A DNA stretch of 7,877 bases from Neptunomonas sp. Its GTDB lineage: Bacteria > Pseudomonadota > Gammaproteobacteria > Pseudomonadales > Balneatricaceae. How positions within the stretch are numbered: the stretch's first letter is position 1; each line of letters begins with the position of its first letter. The position numbers and the translations under genes are program-made. The stretch is taken from positions 1 through 7,877 of the forward strand of contig SDWN01000879.1 in assembly GCA_004195305.1 (NCBI GenBank). Direction: 5' to 3'. The notes below the pieces were generated by a model that was not told where the DNA came from, made no database searches, and worked only from the letters and a program-made list of their open reading frames with translations. Below are positions 1 to 5,665 of the stretch, in pieces.

Positions 1-291
1 GATCTATGCATCGATGGAGATGTGCAGCTGGATGCGGCCATTGTGGCGGAGATCGCCGAGCGCAAGGTCGATCAGTCCGAAACCAAAGGCAAGGCCAACG
101 TACTGGTGTTCCCTAACCTGGAAGCGGGCAATATCGCCTATAAGGTGGCTGAGCGGATCGGCAAGGCCGACGCCATCGGCCCGATTCTGCAGGGGCTGGC
201 CAAACCAGCCAACGACCTGTCCCGTGGCTGCAGTGCCAATGATGTAGTGAATGTGATCGCCATCACCGTGGTGCAATCGCAGACACTCTGA
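1..291 (+). CDS. pta: Phosphate acetyltransferase, C-terminal part (cut by window edge)
   Basis: Only the last 96 residues are present; the frame is open from base 1 and ends at TGA 289-291. The enzyme interconverts acetyl-CoA and acetyl phosphate in the cytoplasm. The fragment shows the C-terminal PTA/PTB signature in order: DGD..LDAA near residue 6, a SETKGKANVLVFP stretch at about 35-47, LEAGNIAYK just after, then GPILQGLAKPANDLSRGCS and the closing AND.VNVIAIT segment. These match short-form Pta proteins, which normally run to about 320-350 residues, so roughly two thirds of the gene lies to the left. It is followed 74 nt downstream on the same strand by a TauE-type exporter, so the acetyl phosphate may come from a sulfonate-degrading Xsc enzyme rather than from acetate kinase; that is inference. 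A phosphate butyryltransferase is the nearest alternative, but the motifs favour Pta. Confidence 0.93.
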   Translation, partial: DLCIDGDVQLDAAIVAEIAERKVDQSETKGKANVLVFPNLEAGNIAYKVAERIGKADAIGPILQGLAKPANDLSRGCSANDVVNVIAITVVQSQTL

Positions 292-365
292 GCGATAGTG
301 AAGGAACCGCTGGCCGTACATAGCCGGCCAGCAGATTTCAACAGTAATCAGATAGTGGTAAGACA

Positions 366-1118
366 ATGATGATCGCTGGATTGGAATGGCCATTGTTGCT
401 GGTCTGCCTGCTGGTTGTGTTTTTCGCCGCCCTGGTACGCGGTTACTCCGGATTCGGGTTTTCGGCGCTGAGTATCGCCAGCCTGTCGATCCTGATTCCG
501 CCAGCGCAGATTGTACCGGTTATTTTGTTAGTTGAGATCTGCGCTGGAATCGGCTTATTGCCATCAATCTGGCGTCATATCGATTGGCGCCAACTGCGCT
601 GGATCGGTGCCGGTGCCGTGATCGCCACGCCGCTGGGGCTGGCCCTACTGGCGGGGTTGTCGAGTCAGTCGATGCGAGTTCTGATCTCGCTGCTTATTCT
701 GAGCGCCGCCGCACTGATCTGGATGGGGCTGCAGCTTCGTAGCGGGCATAAAGCCGGCACCATCTTCAGTGCGGGGTTGGTGTCGGGGCTGATGAACGGT
801 GCGGCGGGTGTCGGCGGTTTGCCGCTGGTGGTGTTCTTTCTGTCCAAGGCCGAGGGGGCCGTCACGGCGCGCGCTACCCTGATCGCGTTCCTGATCACGC
901 TGGATATCTACACCTGCACTCTGGCTGCAGGGGAGGGGATGATCACCTGGGAGGTGGTGGAGCTGGCCACCGCCTTTATGATTCCAGTTAGTCTGGGAAC
1001 CTTTCTGGGTAACCGCCATTTTCTGCGCAGCCCGCCCGAATCGTTTCGTCGTATCGCGTTGGCGATGCTGATGTTGATCTCCGGCGGCGGTTTGATGCGA
1101 TCATTGACCCGCCTTTGA
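366..1118 (+). CDS. TSUP family (TauE/SafE-type) membrane exporter
   Basis: A 250-residue, very hydrophobic protein with about seven or eight membrane helices. Members of this family (sulfite exporter TauE/SafE, COG0730) export sulfite, sulfoacetate or other small organosulfur anions; substrates differ and cannot be read from sequence alone. The two repeated family signatures are visible: GYSGFGFSALS at residues 26-36 between helices 1 and 2, and GLMNGAAGVGGLPLV at 141-155 opening the second half. Length is typical for the family. The start has two adjacent ATG codons at 366 and 369 and only a weak purine-rich stretch (GGTAAG) just upstream; either ATG could be used. It lies 74 nt after pta with no obvious terminator between them, so co-transcription is likely. 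With Pta as neighbour, sulfite export after sulfonate cleavage is the favoured role, as an inference from gene order. Confidence 0.9.
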   Translation: MMIAGLEWPLLLVCLLVVFFAALVRGYSGFGFSALSIASLSILIPPAQIVPVILLVEICAGIGLLPSIWRHIDWRQLRWIGAGAVIATPLGLALLAGLSSQSMRVLISLLILSAAALIWMGLQLRSGHKAGTIFSAGLVSGLMNGAAGVGGLPLVVFFLSKAEGAVTARATLIAFLITLDIYTCTLAAGEGMITWEVVELATAFMIPVSLGTFLGNRHFLRSPPESFRRIALAMLMLISGGGLMRSLTRL

Positions 1119-1135
1119 TCCGTCGTCGCCTGGGT

Positions 1136-1149
1136 ACGCTGATAAGCGT
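1136..1149. other. Small perfect hairpin after the exporter gene
   Basis: ACGCT (1136-1140), loop GATA, AGCGT (1145-1149): a 5-bp perfect stem 18 nt past the exporter stop codon. No run of T follows on either strand, so it is at best a weak transcription end or RNA-stabilising element. Confidence 0.3.
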
Positions 1150-1221
1150 GTCATGTGCTCCATATCGGCCAGAACAGTCAACCTGATGCATGCGCTGGGT
1201 AATCCGATGTCGCATCTGGCG

Positions 1222-1344
1222 GTGATCTAGATAGTTGGTTGCGACACCGTGAAAACGCTGAATCCAGCCCTTAAGGCGCTGGTGATAGTTGTTTGCTCCT
1301 TGGATGTGGAGTGCAATCTCTTTCACCAGCACCAGCACCAGCAC
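1222..1344 (-). pseudogene. Remnant of an IS1595-like transposase C-terminus
   Basis: On the - strand the peptide ALHIQGANNYHQRLKGW (about 1269-1317) continues as IQRFHGVATNYLDH down to 1222. This closely resembles the C-terminal motif of IS1595-type DDE transposases, which from memory reads roughly HIQ.VNAYHSRLK.WM.RFHGVAT.YLDNYLGW. Only about 35 residues are recognisable, against 300 or so for a full transposase. On the 5' side the frame is replaced by a VLVLVLV stretch encoded by the CACCAG hexamer repeat, then hits a stop. On the 3' side, after YLDH, the expected YLGW is missing and no frame restores a clear match. It is therefore a decayed fragment, not a gene. The family assignment comes from motif recall and has not been searched. 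Confidence 0.55.
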
Positions 1345-1347
1345 TAG
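1324..1347. repeat. CACCAG hexamer tandem repeat
   Basis: Three perfect copies of CACCAG (1324-1341) followed by a one-mismatch copy, CACTAG (1342-1347). It lies at the 5' border of the transposase remnant, in an intergenic gap. Confidence 0.85.
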
Positions 1348-1400
1348 CGTTCAAGTGACTCCGAGGCTACTTTCAGCCGTGTTAGTCGCGTTTTTGCCGC

Positions 1401-2897
1401 TCAGTCTAAGACAAATGCTGAGGCCTGACGTTTCAGCTGGCCAACGGCCCCCTGCAGCTGCCCGCACATGCTAACGGTCTCTTCCGCGCCACGGTCCGTT
1501 TCATCAGATTGTTGCTGGACAGTGACGATGCTGCGATTCATCTCCTGCGCAACCGCACTCTGTTCTTCGGCCGCGGTAGCGATCTGAGCATTGAGATCGT
1601 TGATCGCACGAATCGCATCGGTGATGCTCACCAGAGCCGTGGTCGCACGTTTGGAGAGGGCGACGCCCTGGTCGGTTTTGTCCTGGCTTTGCTTCATCGT
1701 ATCGACCACGTTCAGGGTATTGCTCTGCAGATTTGCAATGAGACTGTTGATCTCCCCCGTGGCATTCTGAGTGCGTTGGGCCAGGGAGCGGACTTCATCG
1801 GCCACCACGGCGAACCCCCGTCCCTGTTCTCCTGCGCGAGCGGCCTCAATGGCAGCATTGAGGGCTAAGAGGTTAGTTTGCTCCGCGATCGTTCGGATCG
1901 TTTCGAGAATCCCACCGATCGCTTGGGAGCCCGTCTCCAGAGCGCTGATCAAGTCTGTGGAGCTTTTCATATCTGCGGCAAGTTCGTGAATGATGTTGAC
2001 GGTTGAATCCACCACCTCTCGGCCCTTCTCCGTCTCAGCCAGGGCCTGACGGGCGGATTCAGCGGCATGCTGGGTATTGCTGGCCACCTCTTGTACGGTG
2101 CCGGTCATTTGATCCATCCCCGTGGCCACTAGCGTGGTCTCATCACGCTGAGCCTGCATGCTCTGCCGGGTCTGGGCGGCAATCGCAGAAACTTGAAGAG
2201 AGGCCGCTTCGGCCCGGCCGCTGCCCTCCTTGACTTCACCCAACAGGGAGGATAGTTTTTCCCGCATTCGATTGAAATCATGCCCCAGTTGGGCGATCTC
2301 ATTCTGACCGTTGATTTGCACCTGCAGGGTCAGATCACCCTCAGCCATGGCGGCCACCGAGTGACTCATCGTTTCGAGCGGCCGGATCACCTTACGATTA
2401 AGCAGCAGATACACGACCAACACCACCAGCAAACCGGCAATCAATGCCGTACTTATGCTGGAGATGAGTGCCAGGCGCAGGCTGGCCTGGATCAGATCCG
2501 TATCGAAGGCGATCTCGATCTGTCCGACGGACTTCCCCTCGGCGAGGATTTCGGCTTTGTAACTCAGCGAGCCTTCTGCCCCTTTCGCCACAGAGTCAAA
2601 AAAGGCTTGGCCCTCAGCATCGAATATTTTGATCTGATCAACGTTGTCTTCGGCGCGCACATCCTCTTCCAAACGGTGCAGCAGGTCCGTTTCGTAATTG
2701 GCGATGTAATAACTGGCGATATTGCTGAGACTGCGGAGCTTGGAGGTGGCGGCATTATCCATCGCGCTGATTAGGCTGCGTTCCGTATTTTTATACAATA
2801 CGAAGCCAGCGATACTCATACAGGCCAGCGTCACCATCAGGACCGAGATTCCCAGCTGCAGTGCCAGACGCTGTTTCATCTGTTTTGACGCTATCAC
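1401..2897 (-). CDS. Methyl-accepting chemotaxis protein (HAMP type)
   Basis: A transmembrane chemoreceptor that controls CheA kinase activity through CheW. I choose the GTG at 2895-2897 (498 residues), because the ribosome site AAGAGG at 2906-2911 then sits 8 nt upstream. The more distal GTG at 2904-2906 overlaps that site, and the ATG at 2877-2879 lies too far from it. Numbering from the distal GTG: membrane helix about 16-38; periplasmic sensor about 40-146 whose IKIFDAEGQAFFDS and VGQIEIAFDTD segments suggest a single Cache/PAS-like fold; second membrane helix about 147-169; HAMP about 170-223; then a long coiled-coil signalling domain with the hairpin-tip signature EQTNLLALNAAIEAARAG at 342-359 and GRGFAVVADEVR after it. 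The C-terminus (QASAFVLD) lacks the CheR-tethering pentapeptide. A PstS-like binding protein lies upstream on the same strand. The ligand is unknown. Confidence 0.96.
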   Translation of the reverse strand: MIASKQMKQRLALQLGISVLMVTLACMSIAGFVLYKNTERSLISAMDNAATSKLRSLSNIASYYIANYETDLLHRLEEDVRAEDNVDQIKIFDAEGQAFFDSVAKGAEGSLSYKAEILAEGKSVGQIEIAFDTDLIQASLRLALISSISTALIAGLLVVLVVYLLLNRKVIRPLETMSHSVAAMAEGDLTLQVQINGQNEIAQLGHDFNRMREKLSSLLGEVKEGSGRAEAASLQVSAIAAQTRQSMQAQRDETTLVATGMDQMTGTVQEVASNTQHAAESARQALAETEKGREVVDSTVNIIHELAADMKSSTDLISALETGSQAIGGILETIRTIAEQTNLLALNAAIEAARAGEQGRGFAVVADEVRSLAQRTQNATGEINSLIANLQSNTLNVVDTMKQSQDKTDQGVALSKRATTALVSITDAIRAINDLNAQIATAAEEQSAVAQEMNRSIVTVQQQSDETDRGAEETVSMCGQLQGAVGQLKRQASAFVLD

Positions 2898-2906
2898 GAT
2901 ACACAC

Positions 2907-2923
2907 CTCTTCTCTTCTCTTCT
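2907..2923. repeat. Five-base tandem repeat forming the chemoreceptor ribosome site
   Basis: CTCTT repeated 3.4 times on the + strand, which reads AGAAGAGAAGAGAAGAG on the coding (-) strand. Its downstream end, completed by G at 2906, is the AAGAGG ribosome binding site of the chemoreceptor gene. A change in copy number would alter the leader length but not the distance from the last AAGAGG to the start codon. Confidence 0.8.
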
Positions 2924-2943
2924 ATTAGTTCAGGCGGAATATA

Positions 2944-2985
2944 ATTCCCCCAGCCCGATAAGGCGGGATCGTCGGGCTAGGGAAT
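2944..2985. terminator. Two-part hairpin between the PstS-like gene and the chemoreceptor gene
   Basis: Inner stem AGCCCGA (2952-2958) with TCGGGCT (2972-2978), 7 bp with a 13-nt loop. After a small CC/A internal loop, an outer stem ATTCCC (2944-2949) pairs with GGGAAT (2980-2985). It lies 18 nt past the stop codon of the PstS-like gene. No U-run follows on the - strand, so termination would be weak or partial; it may instead act as an RNA processing or stabilising element in a shared transcript. Confidence 0.45.
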
Positions 2986-3002
2986 ATGGTACTGGTGATT
3001 GA

Positions 3003-3779
3003 TTACTCAGGGGGCAGCAGGTCGAGCGAACCTAGCTGACCACGCCAGTTAGAGGATGCTGCATATCGTTTTGCTGCGCTGACTAACGCATGACCCTGGT
3101 TTTTTTGATCGTAGACCAGGCCAACGCTGACCCCCACCGAAAAGCCCTCAATCTGCACCAGGTTCAGATCCTGAAAATTGGGTTTGGCGCCAAATCCAAT
3201 CGCGAATTTACCCGCTGGGGATTTTATGAAATTCACCACTTGGTGGTCTTTTTTGAATACCTTTTTAAACTTGGCCTGGGCGAATTCAGGCTTATTGGCC
3301 TTCAGCACAGAAAATAGCGCCTCCCCGGATTCCCGACCGGCCAGAAAGATCGGAGCATCAGGGCCTCCGACCGTTTTCCAATTCGTAATGGCACCGGTGA
3401 AGATCTTCTCAATCTGGCCAATGTTGAGCTGTTTCACGCCCACACCAGAGCCCACCACAAAGGCAATTGGGATACGGGCGAGGAAGATCTCCTCTTTTTT
3501 CATACCGCGCTCTTTGGCGTTCAGCGGTCTACCAGTACGGCCAAAGACGAAATCGCGGGAAGCCTTGATACCACCGGCGTGTTTGGCCGAGCGTGGTGGA
3601 ACTTCGAAACTATACCCTTGGACGGCAGGCTCTTTAGCAAGCCCTTTGGCAAATAGCCCCACCACCTTAGTGGAAGGTCCTGCTCCGATGATCTTTTGCT
3701 CTTCGACCGCCTGTACTGCCGAGACTGAACTCAAAAGCCCTGCTAGTAGTAGTACATTCAACGACTTGAATGTTTTCAT
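3003..3779 (-). CDS. Secreted PstS-like substrate-binding protein
   Basis: A 258-residue protein with a clear signal peptide (basic MKTFK start, hydrophobic core about 8-20, probable cleavage after AVQA at 24), so periplasmic. The body follows the PBP-like fold of phosphate-binding PstS proteins: IIGAGPSTKVV at 30-40 corresponds to the first anion-binding loop; FGRTGRPLNAKE at 79-90 to the family SRPL segment; IGQIEKIFTGAITNWK at 120-135 is the classic PstS motif; GRESGEALFSVL at 148-159 corresponds to the RESGSGT loop. The anion-loop residues differ from canonical PstS, so the ligand may be phosphate, another oxyanion, or not transported at all. No pstC, pstA or pstB genes flank it. The ATG has AAGGA at 3788-3792, 8 nt upstream. 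The next gene on the same strand is a chemoreceptor, which suggests a sensing role; that is inference. Confidence 0.85.
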   Translation of the reverse strand: MKTFKSLNVLLLAGLLSSVSAVQAVEEQKIIGAGPSTKVVGLFAKGLAKEPAVQGYSFEVPPRSAKHAGGIKASRDFVFGRTGRPLNAKERGMKKEEIFLARIPIAFVVGSGVGVKQLNIGQIEKIFTGAITNWKTVGGPDAPIFLAGRESGEALFSVLKANKPEFAQAKFKKVFKKDHQVVNFIKSPAGKFAIGFGAKPNFQDLNLVQIEGFSVGVSVGLVYDQKNQGHALVSAAKRYAASSNWRGQLGSLDLLPPE

Positions 3780-3841
3780 TTAAGCATTCCTTGTGTCCTT
3801 TAATCCGTGGATGTCAGTGACTATTTACAAGTCAATTAGCG

Positions 3842-3870
3842 GTTAATTTTCATAATTACATAATGGTCAA
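3842..3870 (-). promoter_or_regulatory. Possible promoter of the PstS-like gene
   Basis: On the - strand TTGACC (3865-3870) is a good -35 element. With a 17-nt spacer the -10 position reads ATTAAC (3842-3847), a poor match. The surrounding 3820-3870 is distinctly AT-rich and lies 60-90 nt upstream of the ATG. A weak call made by eye. Confidence 0.25.
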
Positions 3871-4250
3871 ATCTTGGCTACGGCTATTGTCCCCTCAGGA
3901 CGACAGACACCTAGGAGCTTGATTCTGGTCACTAAAGCCTCTGTTTTTTTAGCGTTTTCCAGAGCCATTATCGTTAGTGCGGGTTTCTATCCGAAACCGC
4001 TCTTTGCCCACTGCCTCAGCGTCCACTTCGTTTACCTGCTTAGATTGTGGTTCGCTCGACGGACCGTAGACCGCAGGCCGATCATTGGTGGTGACTTCCG
4101 GGCCCTGACTGACAAAACAGGGCGGGCTGCCGTTTCATGGCGCGGCAGTCCAATCTTCTGGCTCCAGAGTTGCCGCGCCTCTGGTCCTAAACCCTGTGCT
4201 TGTTACGGTTTTAAATGGTTTTAAAACAACAAACACGTGGAGACCTGAGT
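3871..4250. other. Gene-poor region with three hairpins upstream of the ELCGGF protein gene
   Basis: I see no convincing gene here; the one long open frame (3874-4224, +) starts at TTG without a ribosome site and resembles no family I know. Three hairpins are visible. The first is GCGGGTTTC/GAAACCGC at 3979-4000, with one bulged G and a TATCC loop. The second is GCCCTG (4102-4107) with CAGGGC (4118-4123). The third is CTGCCG (4127-4132) with CGGCAG (4143-4148). The last two are 6-bp stems with 10-nt loops placed back to back. They could belong to a structured leader RNA for the downstream gene pair, or to a small RNA. The sequence does not match the TPP riboswitch consensus. Confidence 0.35.
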
Positions 4251-4550
4251 ATGGCATTGCAACGTTACGGCTATATCGTCAAGGCGGCCGACCTGGAAGT
4301 GATCAAGCACCAAGCGCATATCAAGAGTGAGCAGTTCCAGATGATGGTGGCGGGTGTTGGCTCGGTTGATGAGGCGATTCTGGCGGCGCAGGAGATGCTG
4401 ACCCGCGAGGTGCAGTTGATCGAACTCTGCGGCGGCTTCAGCGGCGCAGATGAAGATAAGATTCGTGACGCAATCAACGATCGGGTTCCGCTTGGTCGGG
4501 TCCAGTACAGCGATGAAGAGCGTGACCGTCTGACCCGCGAGCTGGCTTGA
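4251..4550 (+). CDS. Small conserved protein with ELCGGF motif (probably DUF6506)
   Basis: A 99-residue soluble protein with no signal peptide or membrane segment. The ATG at 4251 is chosen because GGAGA at 4239-4243 sits 7 nt upstream; an in-frame ATG at 4215 has no such site. It resembles short bacterial and archaeal proteins sharing the pattern of an N-terminal beta strand (YGYIVKAADLE), a VAGVGSVDEAILAA segment at about 33-46 and a near-invariant IELCGGF at 57-63. I believe these are catalogued as DUF6506, but that name is from memory. The cysteine at 60 is a natural candidate for a functional residue. The C-terminal third is charged and probably helical. No biochemical role is known to me. 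The gene lies 178 nt upstream of thiM on the same strand, and both use a GGAGA ribosome site, so a shared transcript is plausible. Confidence 0.75.
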   Translation: MALQRYGYIVKAADLEVIKHQAHIKSEQFQMMVAGVGSVDEAILAAQEMLTREVQLIELCGGFSGADEDKIRDAINDRVPLGRVQYSDEERDRLTRELA

Positions 4551-4557
4551 TCGATGG

Positions 4558-4578
4558 GCTTGACAGCGTGGGTCAAGC
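4558..4578. other. Hairpin just after the ELCGGF gene stop codon
   Basis: GCTTGAC (4558-4564) and GTCAAGC (4572-4578) form a perfect 7-bp stem with a 7-nt loop, 7 nt past the stop codon. No T-run follows, so it is not a standard terminator. It could protect or process the mRNA between this gene and thiM. Confidence 0.45.
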
Positions 4579-4666
4579 GGATCGCTCTGCGGTAGTTGTT
4601 AGCCGATATGTTGCTGCACTTCAGTTGATGTAAACCGCCGCACCGTTGATTGTGTGACGGCCTGTT

Positions 4667-4710
4667 CCGGCAATGTTGATTGCCGGTTTGATTGCCGGTT
4701 TGATTGCCGA
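4667..4710. repeat. Tetraloop hairpin whose 3' arm is repeated at 12-bp period
   Basis: CCGGCAAT (4667-4674), loop GTTG, ATTGCCGG (4679-4686): a perfect 8-bp stem. The 3' arm belongs to the 12-bp unit GATTGCCGGTTT, present at 4678-4689, again at 4690-4701, and as a partial third copy ending ATTGCCGA at 4703-4710. The single 5' arm could therefore pair with any of three downstream arms. The array ends 7 nt before the thiM ribosome site (GGAGA, 4718-4722). Confidence 0.85.
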
Positions 4711-4728
4711 AAATAATGGAGATAGGCG

Positions 4729-5556
4729 ATGTCCAGTGCATTTAAAATCATATCCTCCGACAGTAAAGGTGGCGGTATCAAAGCGGTGGCGAACGGTACG
4801 ACCCAGTCACTAAAATTGCTTAGCCATCTGGCCCCCCGGGTTCAATGTATTACCAATCCGGTGGCGATGGATTTCTCTGCGGATATTCTGCTGGCCGTGG
4901 GGGCTCAGTCTTCGATGACTTTGGGGGGGGAGGAGATCGCAGAGTTTGTGGCCAGTGCCAGTAGCCTTTCGATCAATACCGGCACTCTGGATAGCATCCG
5001 CCGTGCGGCGATTTGCACCGCTATCGATGTCGCGACGGACTATCATAAACCCTGGGTGCTGGATCCTGTCTCAGTGCATGCCTCGTCCACCCGGCGCAGT
5101 TTTACGCTGGGGCTGTTGGAGAAGCGACCGGCGGTGATTCGCGGCAACTATGCCGAGATCCACGCGCTGGCGAATGACGACTCCCCCAATGCCCCGCAGC
5201 GTCTGGCACGGCAGACCGGTGCCGTCGTGGTGCAGTCGGGTGAAACTGACCTGATTACCGATGGCCAGCGGACCCTGCTGATGACCAATGGGGCGCTGCT
5301 GCAGACCCGAGTTGCCGCGATGGGATGCGCCTCTTCAGCGTTGATTGGCGGCTTCCTGGCGGTGACGGATAATGCTTTCGACGCCGCTGTACATGCGATA
5401 CTGGCGATAGGTGTCGCAGCGGAGGAGGCGGTAAAGCTGGGCAGCGGTCCGGGCAGTTTTAAAATGCATCTGCTCGATTGTCTTTATCGCCTCGATGAGG
5501 AGACCCTGGTACGCAGGGGACGTGTGGTTCAGTGTGAAGAGATGGTGGCGGTCTAG
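4729..5556 (+). CDS. thiM: Hydroxyethylthiazole kinase
   Basis: Phosphorylates 4-methyl-5-(2-hydroxyethyl)thiazole with ATP, the salvage step feeding thiamin phosphate synthesis; cytoplasmic. The 275 residues show the ribokinase-like ThiM pattern in order: CITNPVAMDFSADILLAVG at about 40-58, SINTGTL at 81-87, KPWVLDPVSV at 107-116, RPAVIRGNYAEIHALA at 133-148, VVVQSGETDLITDG at 166-179, MGCASSA with the active-site cysteine at 200, and GSGPGSF at 238-244. The N-terminus is some 20 residues longer than usual. GGAGA at 4718-4722, 6 nt upstream of the ATG, supports this start. Oddities: the usual TG before the GC loop is AA here (VAAMGC), VHASSTRR replaces a common VGAS.YR stretch, and a run of eight G lies at 4923-4930. 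The frame is intact. It follows the ELCGGF gene; no other thiamin gene is visible. Confidence 0.93.
   Translation: MSSAFKIISSDSKGGGIKAVANGTTQSLKLLSHLAPRVQCITNPVAMDFSADILLAVGAQSSMTLGGEEIAEFVASASSLSINTGTLDSIRRAAICTAIDVATDYHKPWVLDPVSVHASSTRRSFTLGLLEKRPAVIRGNYAEIHALANDDSPNAPQRLARQTGAVVVQSGETDLITDGQRTLLMTNGALLQTRVAAMGCASSALIGGFLAVTDNAFDAAVHAILAIGVAAEEAVKLGSGPGSFKMHLLDCLYRLDEETLVRRGRVVQCEEMVAV
4923..4930 (+). repeat. Run of eight G inside thiM
   Basis: Eight consecutive G spanning codons Leu65 to Glu68 (TTG GGG GGG GAG). A one-base slip here would truncate the kinase after about a quarter of its length. Confidence 0.9.
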
Positions 5557-5665
5557 GCTGCCGTTATATCCAGGCACCCATTATGCAGCCCGGGAGCAAG
5601 GGTTCGGTGTACTCGGGCAGTGGCGGGATCCGCAAGCGGCTGTCGCTACCAGCAGCGACTCTGGA

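Noticed and set aside
2280..2774. 164-codon + strand frame antisense to the chemoreceptor
   Set aside because: The chemoreceptor on the other strand has unmistakable family motifs; this frame is its shadow.
3806..3840. Pho box upstream of the PstS-like gene
   Set aside because: TGTCA and GTCA fragments are present, but not as 7-bp direct repeats at the required 11-bp spacing.
3874..4224. 116-codon open frame on the + strand
   Set aside because: TTG start, no ribosome site, no recognisable family, and unstructured composition with many R, S and P residues; probably a chance frame.
4678..4710. CRISPR-like repeat array
   Set aside because: Units are contiguous 12-mers with no spacers; likewise the CACCAG array at 1324-1347.
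4551..4728. TPP riboswitch ahead of thiM
   Set aside because: The conserved CTGAGA and ACCC.T.GAACCTGAT elements are absent here and in 3780-4250.
4271..4741. - strand frame with NQTG repeats
   Set aside because: It is the antisense shadow of the ELCGGF gene extended through the 12-bp repeat; the repeated residues simply reflect that repeat.
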